A DNA stretch of 64,000 nucleotides from Roseiarcus sp963822215 (GTDB taxonomy: Bacteria; Pseudomonadota; Alphaproteobacteria; Rhizobiales; Beijerinckiaceae): NCBI GenBank assembly GCA_963822215.1, contig CAWGGX010000005.1, positions 620,001-684,000 on the forward strand. Direction: 5' to 3'. The notes beneath the pieces were generated by a model. It saw nothing but the letters and a program-made list of their open reading frames with translations, had not been told where the DNA came from and did no database searches. Shown here piece by piece: positions 9,528 through 18,654 of the stretch (within the stretch, counting starts at the first letter, position 1; each line of letters opens with the position of its first letter). A program made the position numbers and the translations under genes.

Positions 9528-9868
9528 TCAGCTACCCCATCCGGTCACTCTGGCTGGCGGACTCCGCCCTCGTCGTAAGCCTCGAAAGTGGTGCGCTACC
9601 AGCAGGAGCGCGACGCCTTTCAGCAGGGCGGCCCACCCGACCAGCGCAACGACGACGGGCAGCGCGCCGCCGCTCCAGACATTGTGCCCGAGCACGACCG
9701 CGATGCCGGCGGCTGTCGCGACCATGCCGGAAAGCAGCATCCACGTCCCTGCGCGCCATCTCGTCGAGCGTCGCCAACGTCCCGCTGGCGGTTGGCCAGC
9801 ATGCCGGACGAGATGGCGACGAGATAGAGGCCGAGGAGGCGTCCAAGGAAGATAGTTGTCGCCGACAT
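9528..9868 (-). pseudogene. frameshifted copy of the 4-TM protein at 12010
   Basis: Starts MSATTIFLGRLLGLYLVAIS at ATG 9868, then shifts frame near codon 35; the second frame carries SGMVATAAGIAVVLGHNVWS and GWAALLKGVALLLV. The fourth transmembrane helix of the intact paralog (12010-12402) is missing and replaced by unrelated residues. Nucleotide identity with the paralog is high over the shared part, so this is a duplicated gene that decayed. Confidence 0.75.
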
Positions 9869-9927
9869 GCGGGAGGGTAGCACGAACCGACGACCGGCCA
9901 GCACGGGCCAGCCAGTCCGGAGCCCGA

Positions 9928-10578
9928 TCACACCGTCTGGACATCCCCCTCGAAAGCGAAACCGGCGGGGTCGTTGGGTCGACTTGGACCGAGGTACTTC
10001 ATGAGGAGCATGACGACCTCTTCACGGAAGTCCGGATCACGCAGCCATTCCGGCCTTTCGCAAACCGCTTCATGGACAACGGACGTCAGGACGTGTCGCG
10101 TAATAAACATCGTCATATCGGGTCGATGGGAAGACCGGCTCTTGGGCGACAAGATAGCCGTCAGCTTGGACATGCGTTCTCGCTCAAATTGATCGTTCGG
10201 ATGACGCGTTTGGCGTGGAAGCGCTTCAAGGAACAGTTTGTGCATCGTCGGCTCGGCAGCATGCATTTCAAGCGCGGCGTCAACAATCGCACGCAAGGCG
10301 GATTCGAGCGGCAGATTGCGCAGCCGATCCAGCAAGGGCGCGTAACCGTCGTCGGGCGCAGCGAGATGGCGTGCCTGCAATTCCTCTAATATTGCTCCCT
10401 TGTTCGGGAAATATTGGTACAGAGAAGCTATGTTCACCCCGGCGCGCTCTGCAATTCGATTGGTCGTGAAGCCCTCGATCCCTTGCTCGGACAGAATGTA
10501 AGCCGCGGCTTCGAGGATGAAATCGACGGTCTGACACGCACGCCTCTGGCGCGGTATTTTCCTCAGCTTTTCTGGCAC
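9928..10578 (-). CDS. TetR family transcriptional regulator
   Basis: 216-residue TetR/AcrR-type repressor. The N-terminal HTH is typical: ILEAAAYILSEQGIEGFTTN, RIAERAGVNIASLYQYFPNK and GAILEELQARH. The C-terminal ligand domain is divergent. The start is a GTG (10578) with GAGGAT upstream. It is divergently transcribed from the oxidoreductase at 10690 across about 110 bases, the usual arrangement in which a TetR repressor controls its neighbour and itself; that link is inferred. Confidence 0.88.
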   Translation of the reverse strand: MPEKLRKIPRQRRACQTVDFILEAAAYILSEQGIEGFTTNRIAERAGVNIASLYQYFPNKGAILEELQARHLAAPDDGYAPLLDRLRNLPLESALRAIVDAALEMHAAEPTMHKLFLEALPRQTRHPNDQFERERMSKLTAILSPKSRSSHRPDMTMFITRHVLTSVVHEAVCERPEWLRDPDFREEVVMLLMKYLGPSRPNDPAGFAFEGDVQTV

Positions 10579-10689
10579 TTGATTGATCCTCGCCGGGGCT
10601 CACGCTCCCTGCCGGGAACATAAGTTGCCAAACCAAGCATTTGCTTACATAATTTCCGAAGAAAAATCAACTGCTAAAGGTCGATCTCA
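10579..10689. promoter_or_regulatory. divergent promoter region TetR / oxidoreductase
   Basis: AT-richer 111-base gap between two divergent starts (GTG 10578 and ATG 10690). It should contain both promoters and the TetR operator. I could not fix a palindrome with confidence. Confidence 0.5.
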
Positions 10690-11958
10690 ATGAGGTTGCC
10701 GCTTGAACTGCTGCTGCTGGGCCTGGCAACGATCCTCCGGCGCAGCGCCGAGAAGCCGCTCGTCAAGGCCAAGCTCGGGGTGGACGCCCGCGTCGTGCAA
10801 ATCCGCACGCAGGACGGCGGCGTCGGCAGGTACTTTGTCTTCTGCGGCGGCGCGGTCTTTTCACGGCGCGGAGTCGCTTCGAACCCCGATGTCTCCCTTG
10901 TCTGGAAGGATGCGACGGTCGCTGCGGGCGCGCTTCTACGGGGTTCCTCCGACGCGATCCCGGAAGCGCTCGCCAACGGATCGCTCAGCATCGTCGGCGA
11001 CCCGGCGACAGCCGTCTGGTTTGGAGAGCTTGTGCGCCTGGCGCGAGGGGGCGAGCAGCCGGCCCGCGCGGCGAAGCCTCCCGTCTCCGTCATCGGACTG
11101 GGCCGCATGGGCTCCGGCATTGCCCGGAGCCTGCTCAGGGCCGGTTTTCCCGTGACGGTGTACAACCGGACCGAGGACAAGGTCCGTCCGCTTGTCGAAG
11201 CCGGGGCGATGGCCGCCGCGACGCCAGCCGCCGCAGCGCGCGCCGGCAAATTCATCATCACGTCGTTGATGGGCGACGCTTCGGTGTCCGCGGTTGTCGA
11301 GGGACCGGAGGGGTTGCTCGCGGGGCTTGAGCGCGATGGGGTTCATATCGGCGCCTCGACGATTTCGGCAGAGGCGACCAGCCGGCTCGTCGCGCTGCAT
11401 GCAGCCCACGGCAGCGAGTACTTGGCGGCCCCGGTCCTCGGACGACCTGACGCCGCGGCATCCGGAGAACTCGCGTCGCTCGTTTGCGGGAAACAGTCGG
11501 TCTTCGAGACAAGCCGCGAGGTCCTTCGGGCCTACACGCGACAAGTCCAGTATCTCGGAGAGCAGCACGCCGTCGCCTCGGAGGCAAAACTCGCGATGAA
11601 CTATACGGCGGTGACGATCATCGACCTGATGGGCCAGGTCTACGCGTTCGGCGAAAACACCGGAATCCCGTTGGCCGCGCTGCATATGATGTTCCGAATG
11701 CTCTGGGCTCAGCCTGTCATGCAAGGTTACGCAACCCGCATCTGGAAGCGCGAGTTCGGCGATGTGGGCTTCGATGTTCGTGGCGGACTCAAAGACGTCA
11801 ACCTGATGCTCGATGCCGCCAAGAAGGCGCACGTGCGTTGGGACTTCGCCGCGGCGATCCAGCCCAAATTGACCCGAGCTGTCGAGATGGGCCTGGGCAC
11901 GAAGGACTGGAGCGCGGTGTACGAAGTGACGCGCGCCGACGCCGATCTCGTCGACTAG
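10690..11958 (+). CDS. SCP2-like / 3-hydroxyisobutyrate dehydrogenase-type fusion
   Basis: NAD(P)-dependent beta-hydroxyacid dehydrogenase fused to an N-terminal lipid-binding-like domain. Residues about 1-115 resemble SCP2-type domains (GRYFVFCGGAVFSRRGVASN, IPEALANGSLSIVGDP). Residues about 135-300 form the Rossmann part with GLGRMGSGIA (the GxGxMG motif) and the substrate-region ALERDGVHIGASTIS-like segment. The C-terminal helical domain carries EAKLAMNYTAV, whose Lys fits the catalytic lysine of the family. 422 residues against about 295 for the simple enzyme, which fits the extra domain. Probably controlled by the divergent TetR gene. Confidence 0.8.
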   Translation: MRLPLELLLLGLATILRRSAEKPLVKAKLGVDARVVQIRTQDGGVGRYFVFCGGAVFSRRGVASNPDVSLVWKDATVAAGALLRGSSDAIPEALANGSLSIVGDPATAVWFGELVRLARGGEQPARAAKPPVSVIGLGRMGSGIARSLLRAGFPVTVYNRTEDKVRPLVEAGAMAAATPAAAARAGKFIITSLMGDASVSAVVEGPEGLLAGLERDGVHIGASTISAEATSRLVALHAAHGSEYLAAPVLGRPDAAASGELASLVCGKQSVFETSREVLRAYTRQVQYLGEQHAVASEAKLAMNYTAVTIIDLMGQVYAFGENTGIPLAALHMMFRMLWAQPVMQGYATRIWKREFGDVGFDVRGGLKDVNLMLDAAKKAHVRWDFAAAIQPKLTRAVEMGLGTKDWSAVYEVTRADADLVD

Positions 11959-12009
11959 CCTGGCGGGCGCTGTTTGGTCCTCAGTCGCGAAGGGACGCCT
12001 CGGCCATCG

Positions 12010-12402
12010 TCAGGCGTCAAACGCCATCGCCGTCATCCACAGCCCGATCGCCAGAACAACGACCATCCAGGCGAAGAAGTAACGCTCGAAACCGATGCCC
12101 TTGTATGCGTCGGCCATCCGCTCGGACGGAACCAGCAGGAGCGCGACGCCCTTCAGCAGCGCGGCCCACCCGACGAGAGTGACGGCGACCGGCAGCGCGC
12201 CGCCGCTCCAGACATTGTGCGCGAGGACGACCGCGAGCCCCGCGGCTGTCGCGACCATGCCGGAAAACAGCATCCACGGCCCGCTGCGCGCCATCTCGTC
12301 AAGCGTCGCCAACGTCCGCCGTCGGCCGGCGAACATGCCGATCGAGATCGCGACAAGGTAGAGGCCGAGGAGGCGTCCAAGGAAGATCGTTGTCGGGGAC
12401 AT
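12010..12402 (-). CDS. small 4-TM integral membrane protein
   Basis: 130-residue protein with four likely transmembrane helices: TTIFLGRLLGLYLVAISIGM, MLFSGMVATAAGLAVVLAHN, LPVAVTLVGWAALLKGVALL and FFAWMVVVLAIGLWMTAMAF. ATG 12402 (MSPTTIFLG) is the natural start because the upstream extension is basic and non-hydrophobic. A decayed copy lies at 9528-9868. Function unknown; small proteins of this type are usually annotated only as inner-membrane proteins. Confidence 0.7.
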   Translation of the reverse strand: MSPTTIFLGRLLGLYLVAISIGMFAGRRRTLATLDEMARSGPWMLFSGMVATAAGLAVVLAHNVWSGGALPVAVTLVGWAALLKGVALLLVPSERMADAYKGIGFERYFFAWMVVVLAIGLWMTAMAFDA

Positions 12403-12593
12403 GCGCCACGATAGCACGGACGGACTAAGCGGCGACCGACGCAACCGGCACGATCCAGCACCGCGCAAAATCGCATCAACAACAAAGAGCTGATATGGAT
12501 TGATGCAGCCTCAGAAAGGCGAGCCTGAGCCGCAAAATCGATCTCGGCGACATCGAGCGGGGATTGAATGCGGCATTGCAGAAACGAACGTCC

Positions 12594-13907
12594 ATGAGCG
12601 ATTTCGTGTTGCCCGCCACTCGTTACGCACTCAGCGGCGACGTCAATATCGCCTATCAGGTGATGGGCGACGGCCCCATCGACATCATCATGATCCCGGG
12701 CATGATTTCACACGTTGAATATGCGCATGAGATGCCAGGTTACACGGCGTTCCTGCGCCGCCTTTCGACCTTCGCCCGCGTCGTGACGTTCGACAAGAGA
12801 GGCCAAGGCTTGTCGGATCGGGTGTCCGGCGCCCCCGCGCTCGAACAGCGCATGGACGACGTTCGCGCCGTCATGGACGACATCGGTTCGCAGCGAGCGA
12901 CTCTGTTCGGGTTCTCAGAGGGCGGCCCGATGAGCCTCCTGTTCGCGGCGACCTACCCGGAACGGGTGTCGAAGCTCGTTCTTTTCGGCAGTTTCCCGAA
13001 GTCCGGCCACTTCAACGATCCCGACGCGATCGAACGGCTGGTGAAGGTTTGGGGCACCGGCATCATGATCAAGTCCGCCCTCCCGAGCTTGGCGGAAAAC
13101 CCGGAGGCGGTCGCGCTTATCGCAAAGTTCGAACGCCTGTCCACCAGTCCCGGCGCCTTGAGATCGTTGATGCAAATGAACGCACAGATCGACGTTCGAT
13201 CGATACTTCCGTCTGTGCGCGTCCCGACGCTGGTGCTTCATCGTCGGACGGACGCGCTGGTGTCGGTCGAACAAGGACGTAAAATAGCGGCGAAAATTCC
13301 CGGCGCCAAATACATCGAATATCCTGACGGCGACCATATCTTCTGTTCTGGCGAGACGGACGCCATGCTTGGCGACATCCAGGAATTCGTCACCGGAGTG
13401 CGGGAGGACTCCACGGGCGACCTCGAACGCGTTCTTGCAACCGTTCTCTTCACCGACATCGTCGATTCGACGCGCCGCGCCGCCGAGGCGGGCGACCATG
13501 CATGGCGTAGATTGCTGGACGATCATGACCGCCTGGCAAAGCAGGCCGTCGAGAAACATCGGGGGTCCGTGATCAAGACCACCGGCGACGGCATTCTCGC
13601 AACATTCGACGGGCCTGGACGTGCGGTTCGATGCGCGCTCGCGCTGGGGGCGACCGCCAAGCATATCGGACTGCCCTTGCGCGCTGGTCTGCACACCGGC
13701 GAAATCGAGGTGAGAGGCCGGGATATCGGCGGCATCGCAGTGCACGCCGCCGCTCGCGTCATGGCGCATTGCGAGTCCGGCGAGGTCCTCGTGTCCAGGG
13801 TCGTTACCGATCTCGTCGCCGGAGCGGGCCTGAAGTTTTCCGAGCGCGGTTCCTATGAGCTTAAGGGCCTCCCTGGACGGTGGGACTTGTTCGCTGCATC
13901 GGCCTAG
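12594..13907 (+). CDS. adenylate cyclase (class III) fused to alpha/beta hydrolase
   Basis: Residues about 1-265 form an alpha/beta hydrolase with the nucleophile elbow GFSEGG and a late HIF segment (YPDGDHIFCSG) for the catalytic His. Residues about 280-435 form a class III nucleotidyl cyclase domain: VLATVLFTDIVDSTRRAAEA (metal Asp), KTTGDGILATFDGPGRAVRC (second metal Asp) and GLHTGEIEVRGRDIGGIAVH. Such fusions are a known alphaproteobacterial and actinobacterial architecture; the hydrolase part may act as the sensor. I start at ATG 12594 (MSDFVLPATRY); a TTG at 12564 is possible. Confidence 0.88.
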   Translation: MSDFVLPATRYALSGDVNIAYQVMGDGPIDIIMIPGMISHVEYAHEMPGYTAFLRRLSTFARVVTFDKRGQGLSDRVSGAPALEQRMDDVRAVMDDIGSQRATLFGFSEGGPMSLLFAATYPERVSKLVLFGSFPKSGHFNDPDAIERLVKVWGTGIMIKSALPSLAENPEAVALIAKFERLSTSPGALRSLMQMNAQIDVRSILPSVRVPTLVLHRRTDALVSVEQGRKIAAKIPGAKYIEYPDGDHIFCSGETDAMLGDIQEFVTGVREDSTGDLERVLATVLFTDIVDSTRRAAEAGDHAWRRLLDDHDRLAKQAVEKHRGSVIKTTGDGILATFDGPGRAVRCALALGATAKHIGLPLRAGLHTGEIEVRGRDIGGIAVHAAARVMAHCESGEVLVSRVVTDLVAGAGLKFSERGSYELKGLPGRWDLFAASA

Positions 13908-14129
13908 CAGCGGAATGGCCGCCGTTTTGCGCGCATTGCCGTCGTTCAAATGGCTTCCGAGTCTTGATCCCGAAATCTTTTCGCTCCAGCGATCATGCCG
14001 GACTTCGCCACGACGATCGTGGCAAGGGGCCAGCGACCCGACGCCGCGGGGGCCCAGAAGCGCCTTGACGTCGGCGAGTTTGCTCTCATTCTGTTCAGGT
14101 GGACCGGACCCTCCGCCTTCGCGACATCC

Positions 14130-14390
14130 TCAAACCTCTCCGAATCCGGCATCGGTCAGCAGGACGAAGTTATTGGGACCTTTTGTGATCCAGCCGTGTT
14201 CTCCCGCATAGTCCACGCCGGCTTCCAACTCGGCGCGCGAGCCGCCCAGATTGAGAAACTTCAATTGCAGCGCATGGAACTCGCAGCCCTGGCCGGCCCG
14301 CGATCCAGTGCTGGCTATGATTGATAAAATCCGCCGTGCGCTGTCTTCGGGTGTGGGCGCCTGAGCCATTTCTGCCTTGCTGCTGTTCAT
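14130..14390 (-). CDS. hypothetical protein, 86 aa
   Basis: Small protein with a winged-helix-like pattern: MNSSKAEMAQAPTPEDSARR, RILSIIASTGSRAGQGCEFH, ALQLKFLNLGGSRAELEAGV and GEHGWITKGPNNFVLLTDAG. The last part resembles the wing of small HTH proteins, but I cannot name a family. ATG 14390 is chosen over an Arg-rich extension. Confidence 0.5.
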   Translation of the reverse strand: MNSSKAEMAQAPTPEDSARRILSIIASTGSRAGQGCEFHALQLKFLNLGGSRAELEAGVDYAGEHGWITKGPNNFVLLTDAGFGEV

Positions 14391-14703
14391 CAAGCATACC
14401 AGAGGCAGATGGCCGGTGCGACACCGACGCCAAGCCCGTCGAAAACGCATAGGATCTTCGTTAACCGAAAAACCTCGTGGCCGTTGCCTTTATGTTCCAA
14501 ATAGCGTAATCACTATCTCATTATGACGTACGACCGCGCCATCTTCATGGAATGCGTTCCGGTGGCCGTTGCCACCGGTGAGCGCTGCTGCGCGCTCGTC
14601 AGCGCCACGGCCTGACCTCGGGCCAACGGCGCCTTCTCACTACTGATCGCCAATGAATGACCGGACACTTACGTCCGGCATCACTGTTTTCGAGGAGGCC
14701 GCC
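14391..14703. other. intergenic region before the metallophosphoesterase
   Basis: About 310 bases, AT-richer around 14500. A 30-codon ORF (14523-14615) is possible but unsupported. A short hairpin, CCGGTGGC with GCCACCGG, lies at 14559-14578 with no T-run. The promoter of the next gene should be here. Confidence 0.4.
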
Positions 14704-15498
14704 ATGTCGCGGCTCTGGATTTTTTCTGATTTGCATCAAGACTGGGCCGACAACGCTTGGGATCCGGCGGCGCATGCCCCGGCTTTCGACATCGCGGTCG
14801 TTGCCGGGGACGTCCATTCGCCACTGACCAAAGCGATCGACTGGCTGGGCGACCGCCTTGCCGGCACGCCGGTCCTGTGCGTCCCGGGCAACCATTCTTT
14901 TTGGTGGGACCAGGGCGACGACCGCTACACCCACGACGACCAGATCGCGCGGGGACGTGACCTCGCAGCGCGCCGGGGCGTCCACCTGCTCTGCGACGAC
15001 GCGCTGACAGTCGGCAACGTCCGCGTCCTTGGGACGACGCTGTGGTCGGACGGTCGATTGGGAACCTGGTCCGCAACGCAGGCTGCACGATCGGCGCAAA
15101 AGGGAATGAACGACTACAAGCGGATCCGACGGCGTCGGTCCGGGCACCACAAGTATGTCCGGCCATCGGACACCATCGCGTGGCATCGGGCCAGCCGTGC
15201 CTGGCTGGACGACAACTTGGGCTTGCCGTTTGCCGGCCCGAGCGTTGTCGTCACGCATCACGCGCCGCATCCGGCGTCGCTGCCGTCACCAGATTTCGAC
15301 CTCGCGCACTGCTATGCGAGCGATCTGAGCCGACTGATCCAGGACCGCCAGCCCGACCTCTGGGTCCACGGCCACCTGCACAGCCGGTCCGATTATCGGA
15401 TCGGGGCAACCCGAATCGTCTGCAACGCACGCGGGCACGTCGAGGAGGCGTCGGGGTTCGATCCAGGTTTCACGATCGATGTCCCTGCGATCGGCTGA
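14704..15498 (+). CDS. calcineurin-like metallophosphoesterase
   Basis: Binuclear-metal phosphoesterase with all motifs in order from ATG 14704: FSDLHQDW (DxH), VVAGDVHS (GDxH), VPGNHSFWW (GNH), VVVTHHAPHP (metal His pair) and WVHGHLHSRSD (GHxH). 264 residues, normal for stand-alone enzymes of this class. GAGGAGG precedes the ATG at ideal spacing, so the in-frame start at 14653 is rejected. Substrate unknown. A strong hairpin follows the gene. Confidence 0.88.
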   Translation: MSRLWIFSDLHQDWADNAWDPAAHAPAFDIAVVAGDVHSPLTKAIDWLGDRLAGTPVLCVPGNHSFWWDQGDDRYTHDDQIARGRDLAARRGVHLLCDDALTVGNVRVLGTTLWSDGRLGTWSATQAARSAQKGMNDYKRIRRRRSGHHKYVRPSDTIAWHRASRAWLDDNLGLPFAGPSVVVTHHAPHPASLPSPDFDLAHCYASDLSRLIQDRQPDLWVHGHLHSRSDYRIGATRIVCNARGHVEEASGFDPGFTIDVPAIG

Positions 15499-15513
15499 AG
15501 TCGTGACGAGTTC

Positions 15514-15549
15514 GGGGCTCGGCGTATGCCAACGCGCTCGCCGAGCCCC
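15514..15549. terminator. bidirectional hairpin
   Basis: Perfect 11-bp inverted repeat GGGGCTCGGCG / CGCCGAGCCCC with a 14-base loop, between the convergent ends of the metallophosphoesterase and the cupin gene. There is no long T-run, so it may be a partial terminator or an mRNA-stabilising hairpin. Confidence 0.6.
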
Positions 15550-15568
15550 GGGTTGGTTTGCCGTTGAT

Positions 15569-15904
15569 CTACGCGGCCACTGAACTCGCCGCAGGTTGAG
15601 TGATTGGCTCGCCCTTGCGGACGACGAGCGTGGAGCGGACGCGCGCGCGCTGGCCTACCTGAACGAAGTGGACAGTATCCGGCGGCGCCTGGAACGAGTC
15701 GCCGGGCGACAGCGACACCGGCGGCATGCCCTCGACGTGCAGCTCCCCCGTGCCTTCGAGGACGAAAGTGGACTCCAGGCCGGGATGCGTGTGTGGCGGG
15801 ACGAGCGTCCCCTCCGGTATGTCGATCTCGACCATCACGGTCTCATAGCCGTCGACGGGGCCGTCCATCCGTCGCAGCACCCTCAAGGAAACGCCAGGCA
15901 GCAT
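15569..15904 (-). CDS. cupin domain protein
   Basis: 111-residue single-domain cupin. Metal-site motifs: VPPHTHPGLESTFVLEGTGE (HxH with a downstream Glu) and GDSFQAPPDTVHFVQV (late His). It probably binds a metal ion and may act as a small dioxygenase, isomerase or sensor. It lies 33 bases downstream of the AraC gene on the same strand, so the two are likely co-transcribed. Confidence 0.8.
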   Translation of the reverse strand: MLPGVSLRVLRRMDGPVDGYETVMVEIDIPEGTLVPPHTHPGLESTFVLEGTGELHVEGMPPVSLSPGDSFQAPPDTVHFVQVGQRARVRSTLVVRKGEPITQPAASSVAA

Positions 15905-15937
15905 CCGAACCTCCCTTGCGGCGCCGGCTCGTCCGGC

Positions 15938-16861
15938 TCAAGCGGATGTAGGAGACTCGGCGACGAACGTATTGAAGAAATCGGACTCCGGGTTGGACAG
16001 CCCCGGCGGGCGCGACAAGCCGAGCGAGGTCGCGCGGAACAGCGCGTCTGGCGCCATGCCCACCATGGAGGAGAACTCGTTGACCATGTGCGCCTGGTCG
16101 CTGAAGCCGCAGGCGGCAGCCGTGTCAGCCCACCCGATCCTCCGCCCCGCCCTCACGGCGGCGCCGAACCGGACGATGCGGGCGAAGCGCTTGGGCGAGA
16201 CTCCGAAGGAGGCGCGGAAACGCCTTGACAGATGGCGCTCGCCGACGTCGAGGCGACGCGCAAGGCTGTGGACGGCAACCGAGGGATCGCTTCGCAAGGC
16301 CATGGCGGCGGCGCAGGCAAGTGTGTCGGGTTCGCGCTCGGACAGGCGACTGAGGAGGAATCGCTGGACCGTCCGCACGCGCGCTTCCGCGTCGGCGCTC
16401 TCAAGCAGTCGCTCTTCGAGCAGCGAGACCTCGCCATCGGAGAAGAGGTCGCCGAGCGCGGCGGCGTCCTCGGCGAACTCGGGCAAGCTGACGCCCCGCA
16501 GTTTGGCCGCGCCCTCGGGACGAAGTCGCACCATGACGCCGCCGACCGGCCCGTTCGTCTGGATGCGTGCGGACGCCGAACTGATGCCGGTGATCCGATA
16601 ACCGCCTGGATCGACCAACCGCTCCGCGCCGGGGACGCCCATCCGCAACAGCGGCGCCGAGCGGAAGTGGAAGCACAGGATGGGAGAGACGACCGGGAGC
16701 ACCATCGAGCGAGCGGCGCCGGCGCCGGGAAAATCGGCGTGCCAGATCGCCTCGACGACGTCGGCGAGTTCGGCCCGGACACCATGGAACACATAGCCCG
16801 GCATCAACGCCTCGCACTGCCGCGCCCGATGCGATCGTAGCAGCGGTTCAGGAGTTGGCAT
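15938..16861 (-). CDS. AraC family transcriptional regulator
   Basis: 307-residue regulator. The N-terminal part (residues about 20-170) resembles the sensor domain of AraC proteins with YRITG and GGVMVRLRPEGAAKL. The C-terminal double HTH includes LARRLDVGERHLSRRFRASF, GVSPKRFARIVRFGAAVRAG and DTAAACGFSDQAHMVNEFSS. The true start may be ATG 16804 (MPGYVFHG). It probably controls the downstream cupin gene and itself. Confidence 0.85.
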   Translation of the reverse strand: MPTPEPLLRSHRARQCEALMPGYVFHGVRAELADVVEAIWHADFPGAGAARSMVLPVVSPILCFHFRSAPLLRMGVPGAERLVDPGGYRITGISSASARIQTNGPVGGVMVRLRPEGAAKLRGVSLPEFAEDAAALGDLFSDGEVSLLEERLLESADAEARVRTVQRFLLSRLSEREPDTLACAAAMALRSDPSVAVHSLARRLDVGERHLSRRFRASFGVSPKRFARIVRFGAAVRAGRRIGWADTAAACGFSDQAHMVNEFSSMVGMAPDALFRATSLGLSRPPGLSNPESDFFNTFVAESPTSA

Positions 16862-16867
16862 AGCGGG

Positions 16868-17269
16868 TTGGACAACGACCCGTTCCTCGACGTCCTCGTC
16901 CCGCCGCCGGTAGCGCTCGCGCTCTGCGTCGCCGCGGGCTGGCTCGCCAATCGCTTCTGGCCTGCGCCGTTCCTGCCTCGGGCCTCGCCTTTGTATGCCA
17001 TCGGGTTCGCCGTCGCCGCGATTGGCGTCGCGATCGCGGTCACGGCTGTCGTCCAGTTCCGGCGCGCGCGGACCTCGGTCCGTCCCGACAGGCCGTCGAG
17101 CGCCATCCTCTCGACCGGCCCGTACCGCTATTCGCGCAACCCGATTTACCTCGGCATGTTCGTTGTGGTCGCGCGCTCGACAGTCGTGGTGGCGCGAGGA
17201 GGCTTATCTGACGCGAAAATTCGGCGACGCCTATCTCAACTATGCCCGGCGGGTCAGGCGGTGGGCTAG
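16868..17269 (+). pseudogene. isoprenylcysteine methyltransferase-like protein, broken
   Basis: Membrane methyltransferase of the ICMT/NnrU type. The first frame has two transmembrane helices and the motif ILSTGPYRYSRNPIYLGMF. The conserved end EEAYLTRKFGDAYLNYARRV occurs just downstream in another frame (about 17203-17265). About 20-25 residues that normally separate these motifs (a transmembrane helix) are missing, so an internal deletion with a frameshift near 17170-17200 inactivated the gene. The start is a TTG, divergent from AraC. Confidence 0.7.
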
Positions 17270-17389
17270 CAGCCAGCAATCCGTTCGCGGCCTCTTTACC
17301 CGGAGACACGCGGCGTTTCCTGTGGCTTGCCCGCTCGCATTATGACAGTTTTTGACTCAGGCCCCGACCGGGGCCGACAGGAGGTTCCC

Positions 17390-17524
17390 ATGGCGAAAGG
17401 CGAGATGAAGGGAAACAAGGAGGCCAAGAAGCCGAAGGCGGACAAGCCGAAGGGTGAGGTCTCCGAATACAAGAAGTCGCAGGGAAAGGGCGGGCAATCG
17501 CCCATCTCGACTGGGAAGAAGTGA
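17390..17524 (+). CDS. small lysine-rich protein, 44 aa
   Basis: Very basic small protein: MAKGEMKGNKEAKKPKADKP then KGEVSEYKKSQGKGGQ and a GKK end. Similar small Lys-rich proteins are recurrent in Alphaproteobacteria and have no assigned role. ATG 17390 is preceded by CAGGAGG at six bases, a strong ribosome binding site, which supports it despite its size. Confidence 0.7.
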   Translation: MAKGEMKGNKEAKKPKADKPKGEVSEYKKSQGKGGQSPISTGKK

Positions 17525-17596
17525 ACGGAGATCGCAACCGCTGACCGAAACGAGGAACCCGTCGCCCGCCCGAGGACAGCCTCGATTGACGATGTC

Positions 17597-17947
17597 TCAA
17601 CGATCCCGGCGCTCGCCGCGAGCAATCGTCGCCAACAATTCGTCCAGGGGGTCGATCTCCTGTGGAGCCTGCGCGGGCCGTGGCTTCCTGGCGACATCCG
17701 TCGTCGCCGTCATGTCCGCGTCCGTGGCCATCCGCGTTGCGGTGTCCAATCCGATCCGCTTCCCTGTTCGCTTCGCGATTGCGACCGCCGCGCGGTGCCA
17801 GCGCGTGACCTCTTCAGCGCCCTGGCACTCCCGTTCTCGGCGTCGAGCCTCGCCGTAGGCGTCGACACCGCGCTCGGCGATCAGCCCGATCGCGTCCTTC
17901 TCCGCCCGCTCGGCGGCCTCGCGACGCTTGGCGATCCAAGCAAACAT
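17597..17947 (-). CDS. hypothetical protein MFAWIAKRREA family, copy 1
   Basis: 116 residues starting MFAWIAKRREAAERAEKDAI with a charged helical body (IGLIAERGVDAYGEARRRER, RTGKRIGLDTATRMATDADM). The C-terminal third is variable between copies. It has no known domain. The same gene occurs at 38800-39144, and a short related fragment at 18653-18739. It is 67 bases downstream of the YqaE-like gene on the same strand, probably co-transcribed. Confidence 0.65.
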   Translation of the reverse strand: MFAWIAKRREAAERAEKDAIGLIAERGVDAYGEARRRERECQGAEEVTRWHRAAVAIAKRTGKRIGLDTATRMATDADMTATTDVARKPRPAQAPQEIDPLDELLATIARGERRDR

Positions 17948-18014
17948 TCCAAATCTTCCCTGCCAGCCGATTGAAGGGTGTGGCCGCGGCTCAAGTGAGG
18001 TGCGCTGTCCGCGG

Positions 18015-18218
18015 TCAACTCCGCCTTACCTGCTGCCGCAGGGCCCTGTCGATCTTCTGGTCGGTCTTGTACTGACTGAGGGCGTAGACTGCCCAAATCG
18101 CCGCCGGCAGCCACCCGATCAACGTGATCTGGAGGATTAGGCAAACAAGGCCAGCAAGAGGACGTCCAATGGTGAAGAACGTCAGCCACGGCAGAACCAG
18201 CGCGATGATGAGACGCAT
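18015..18218 (-). CDS. YqaE/Pmp3 family membrane protein, copy 1
   Basis: 67-residue proteolipid of the YqaE/Pmp3 (UPF0057) family: two helices, MRLIIALVLPWLTFFTIGRP and LVCLILQITLIGWLPAAIWA, then a polar tail (VYALSQYKTDQKIDRALRQQ). Members are linked to salt or membrane-potential stress. It differs from its copy at 39212 by only a few residues. Confidence 0.85.
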   Translation of the reverse strand: MRLIIALVLPWLTFFTIGRPLAGLVCLILQITLIGWLPAAIWAVYALSQYKTDQKIDRALRQQVRRS

Positions 18219-18453
18219 ACAAAAATCCTCTGGCCTCGCTCGGATGGACCTTTACGCCGGCGACCGCCCCGCAGGGAACAGTGCGAACGCGATTATTTCA
18301 GGGGAACGGCGCGTTCATAGCCAGCGCGGCGACTTGGCGCGCGGCGCATTGACGCATTCCTCCTGCAAGTTCACGTCGGCACCCTTTTCACGGATGGGCT
18401 GATTCGTCCCCCTACAGGCGCCACCGATTACCTTTCTCTCGACGAGGCGACCG

Positions 18454-18654
18454 ATGCAGTACCGGGTGCAATTTCTCGACCGTTCAGACAACGTCATTTG
18501 TGAAGTGCGGGCCGACGCCAGAAACGCCAAATCCGCGCTGTTCCACAGAGGCATAAACAGGGCCTGCCCGCCCCACGGCGTCCGGATGCGCGTGCTCGAC
18601 CACTGCGGGGGCGCTCCCGTTTCACGAAACCTCGGGCGCGAGCTTCTCGCCTGA
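18454..18654 (+). CDS. hypothetical protein MQYRVQFLDRSD family, copy 1
   Basis: 66 residues: MQYRVQFLDRSDNVICEVRA, then DARNAKSALFHRGINRACPP and a MRVLDHCG end. It looks like a small alpha/beta protein; related proteins are common in Rhizobiales without known role. The second copy is at 39652-39852. Confidence 0.65.
   Translation: MQYRVQFLDRSDNVICEVRADARNAKSALFHRGINRACPPHGVRMRVLDHCGGAPVSRNLGRELLA

Noticed and set aside
13995..14324. 109-codon plus-strand ORF
   Set aside because: Antisense to the more plausible gene at 14130-14390, with no family features.
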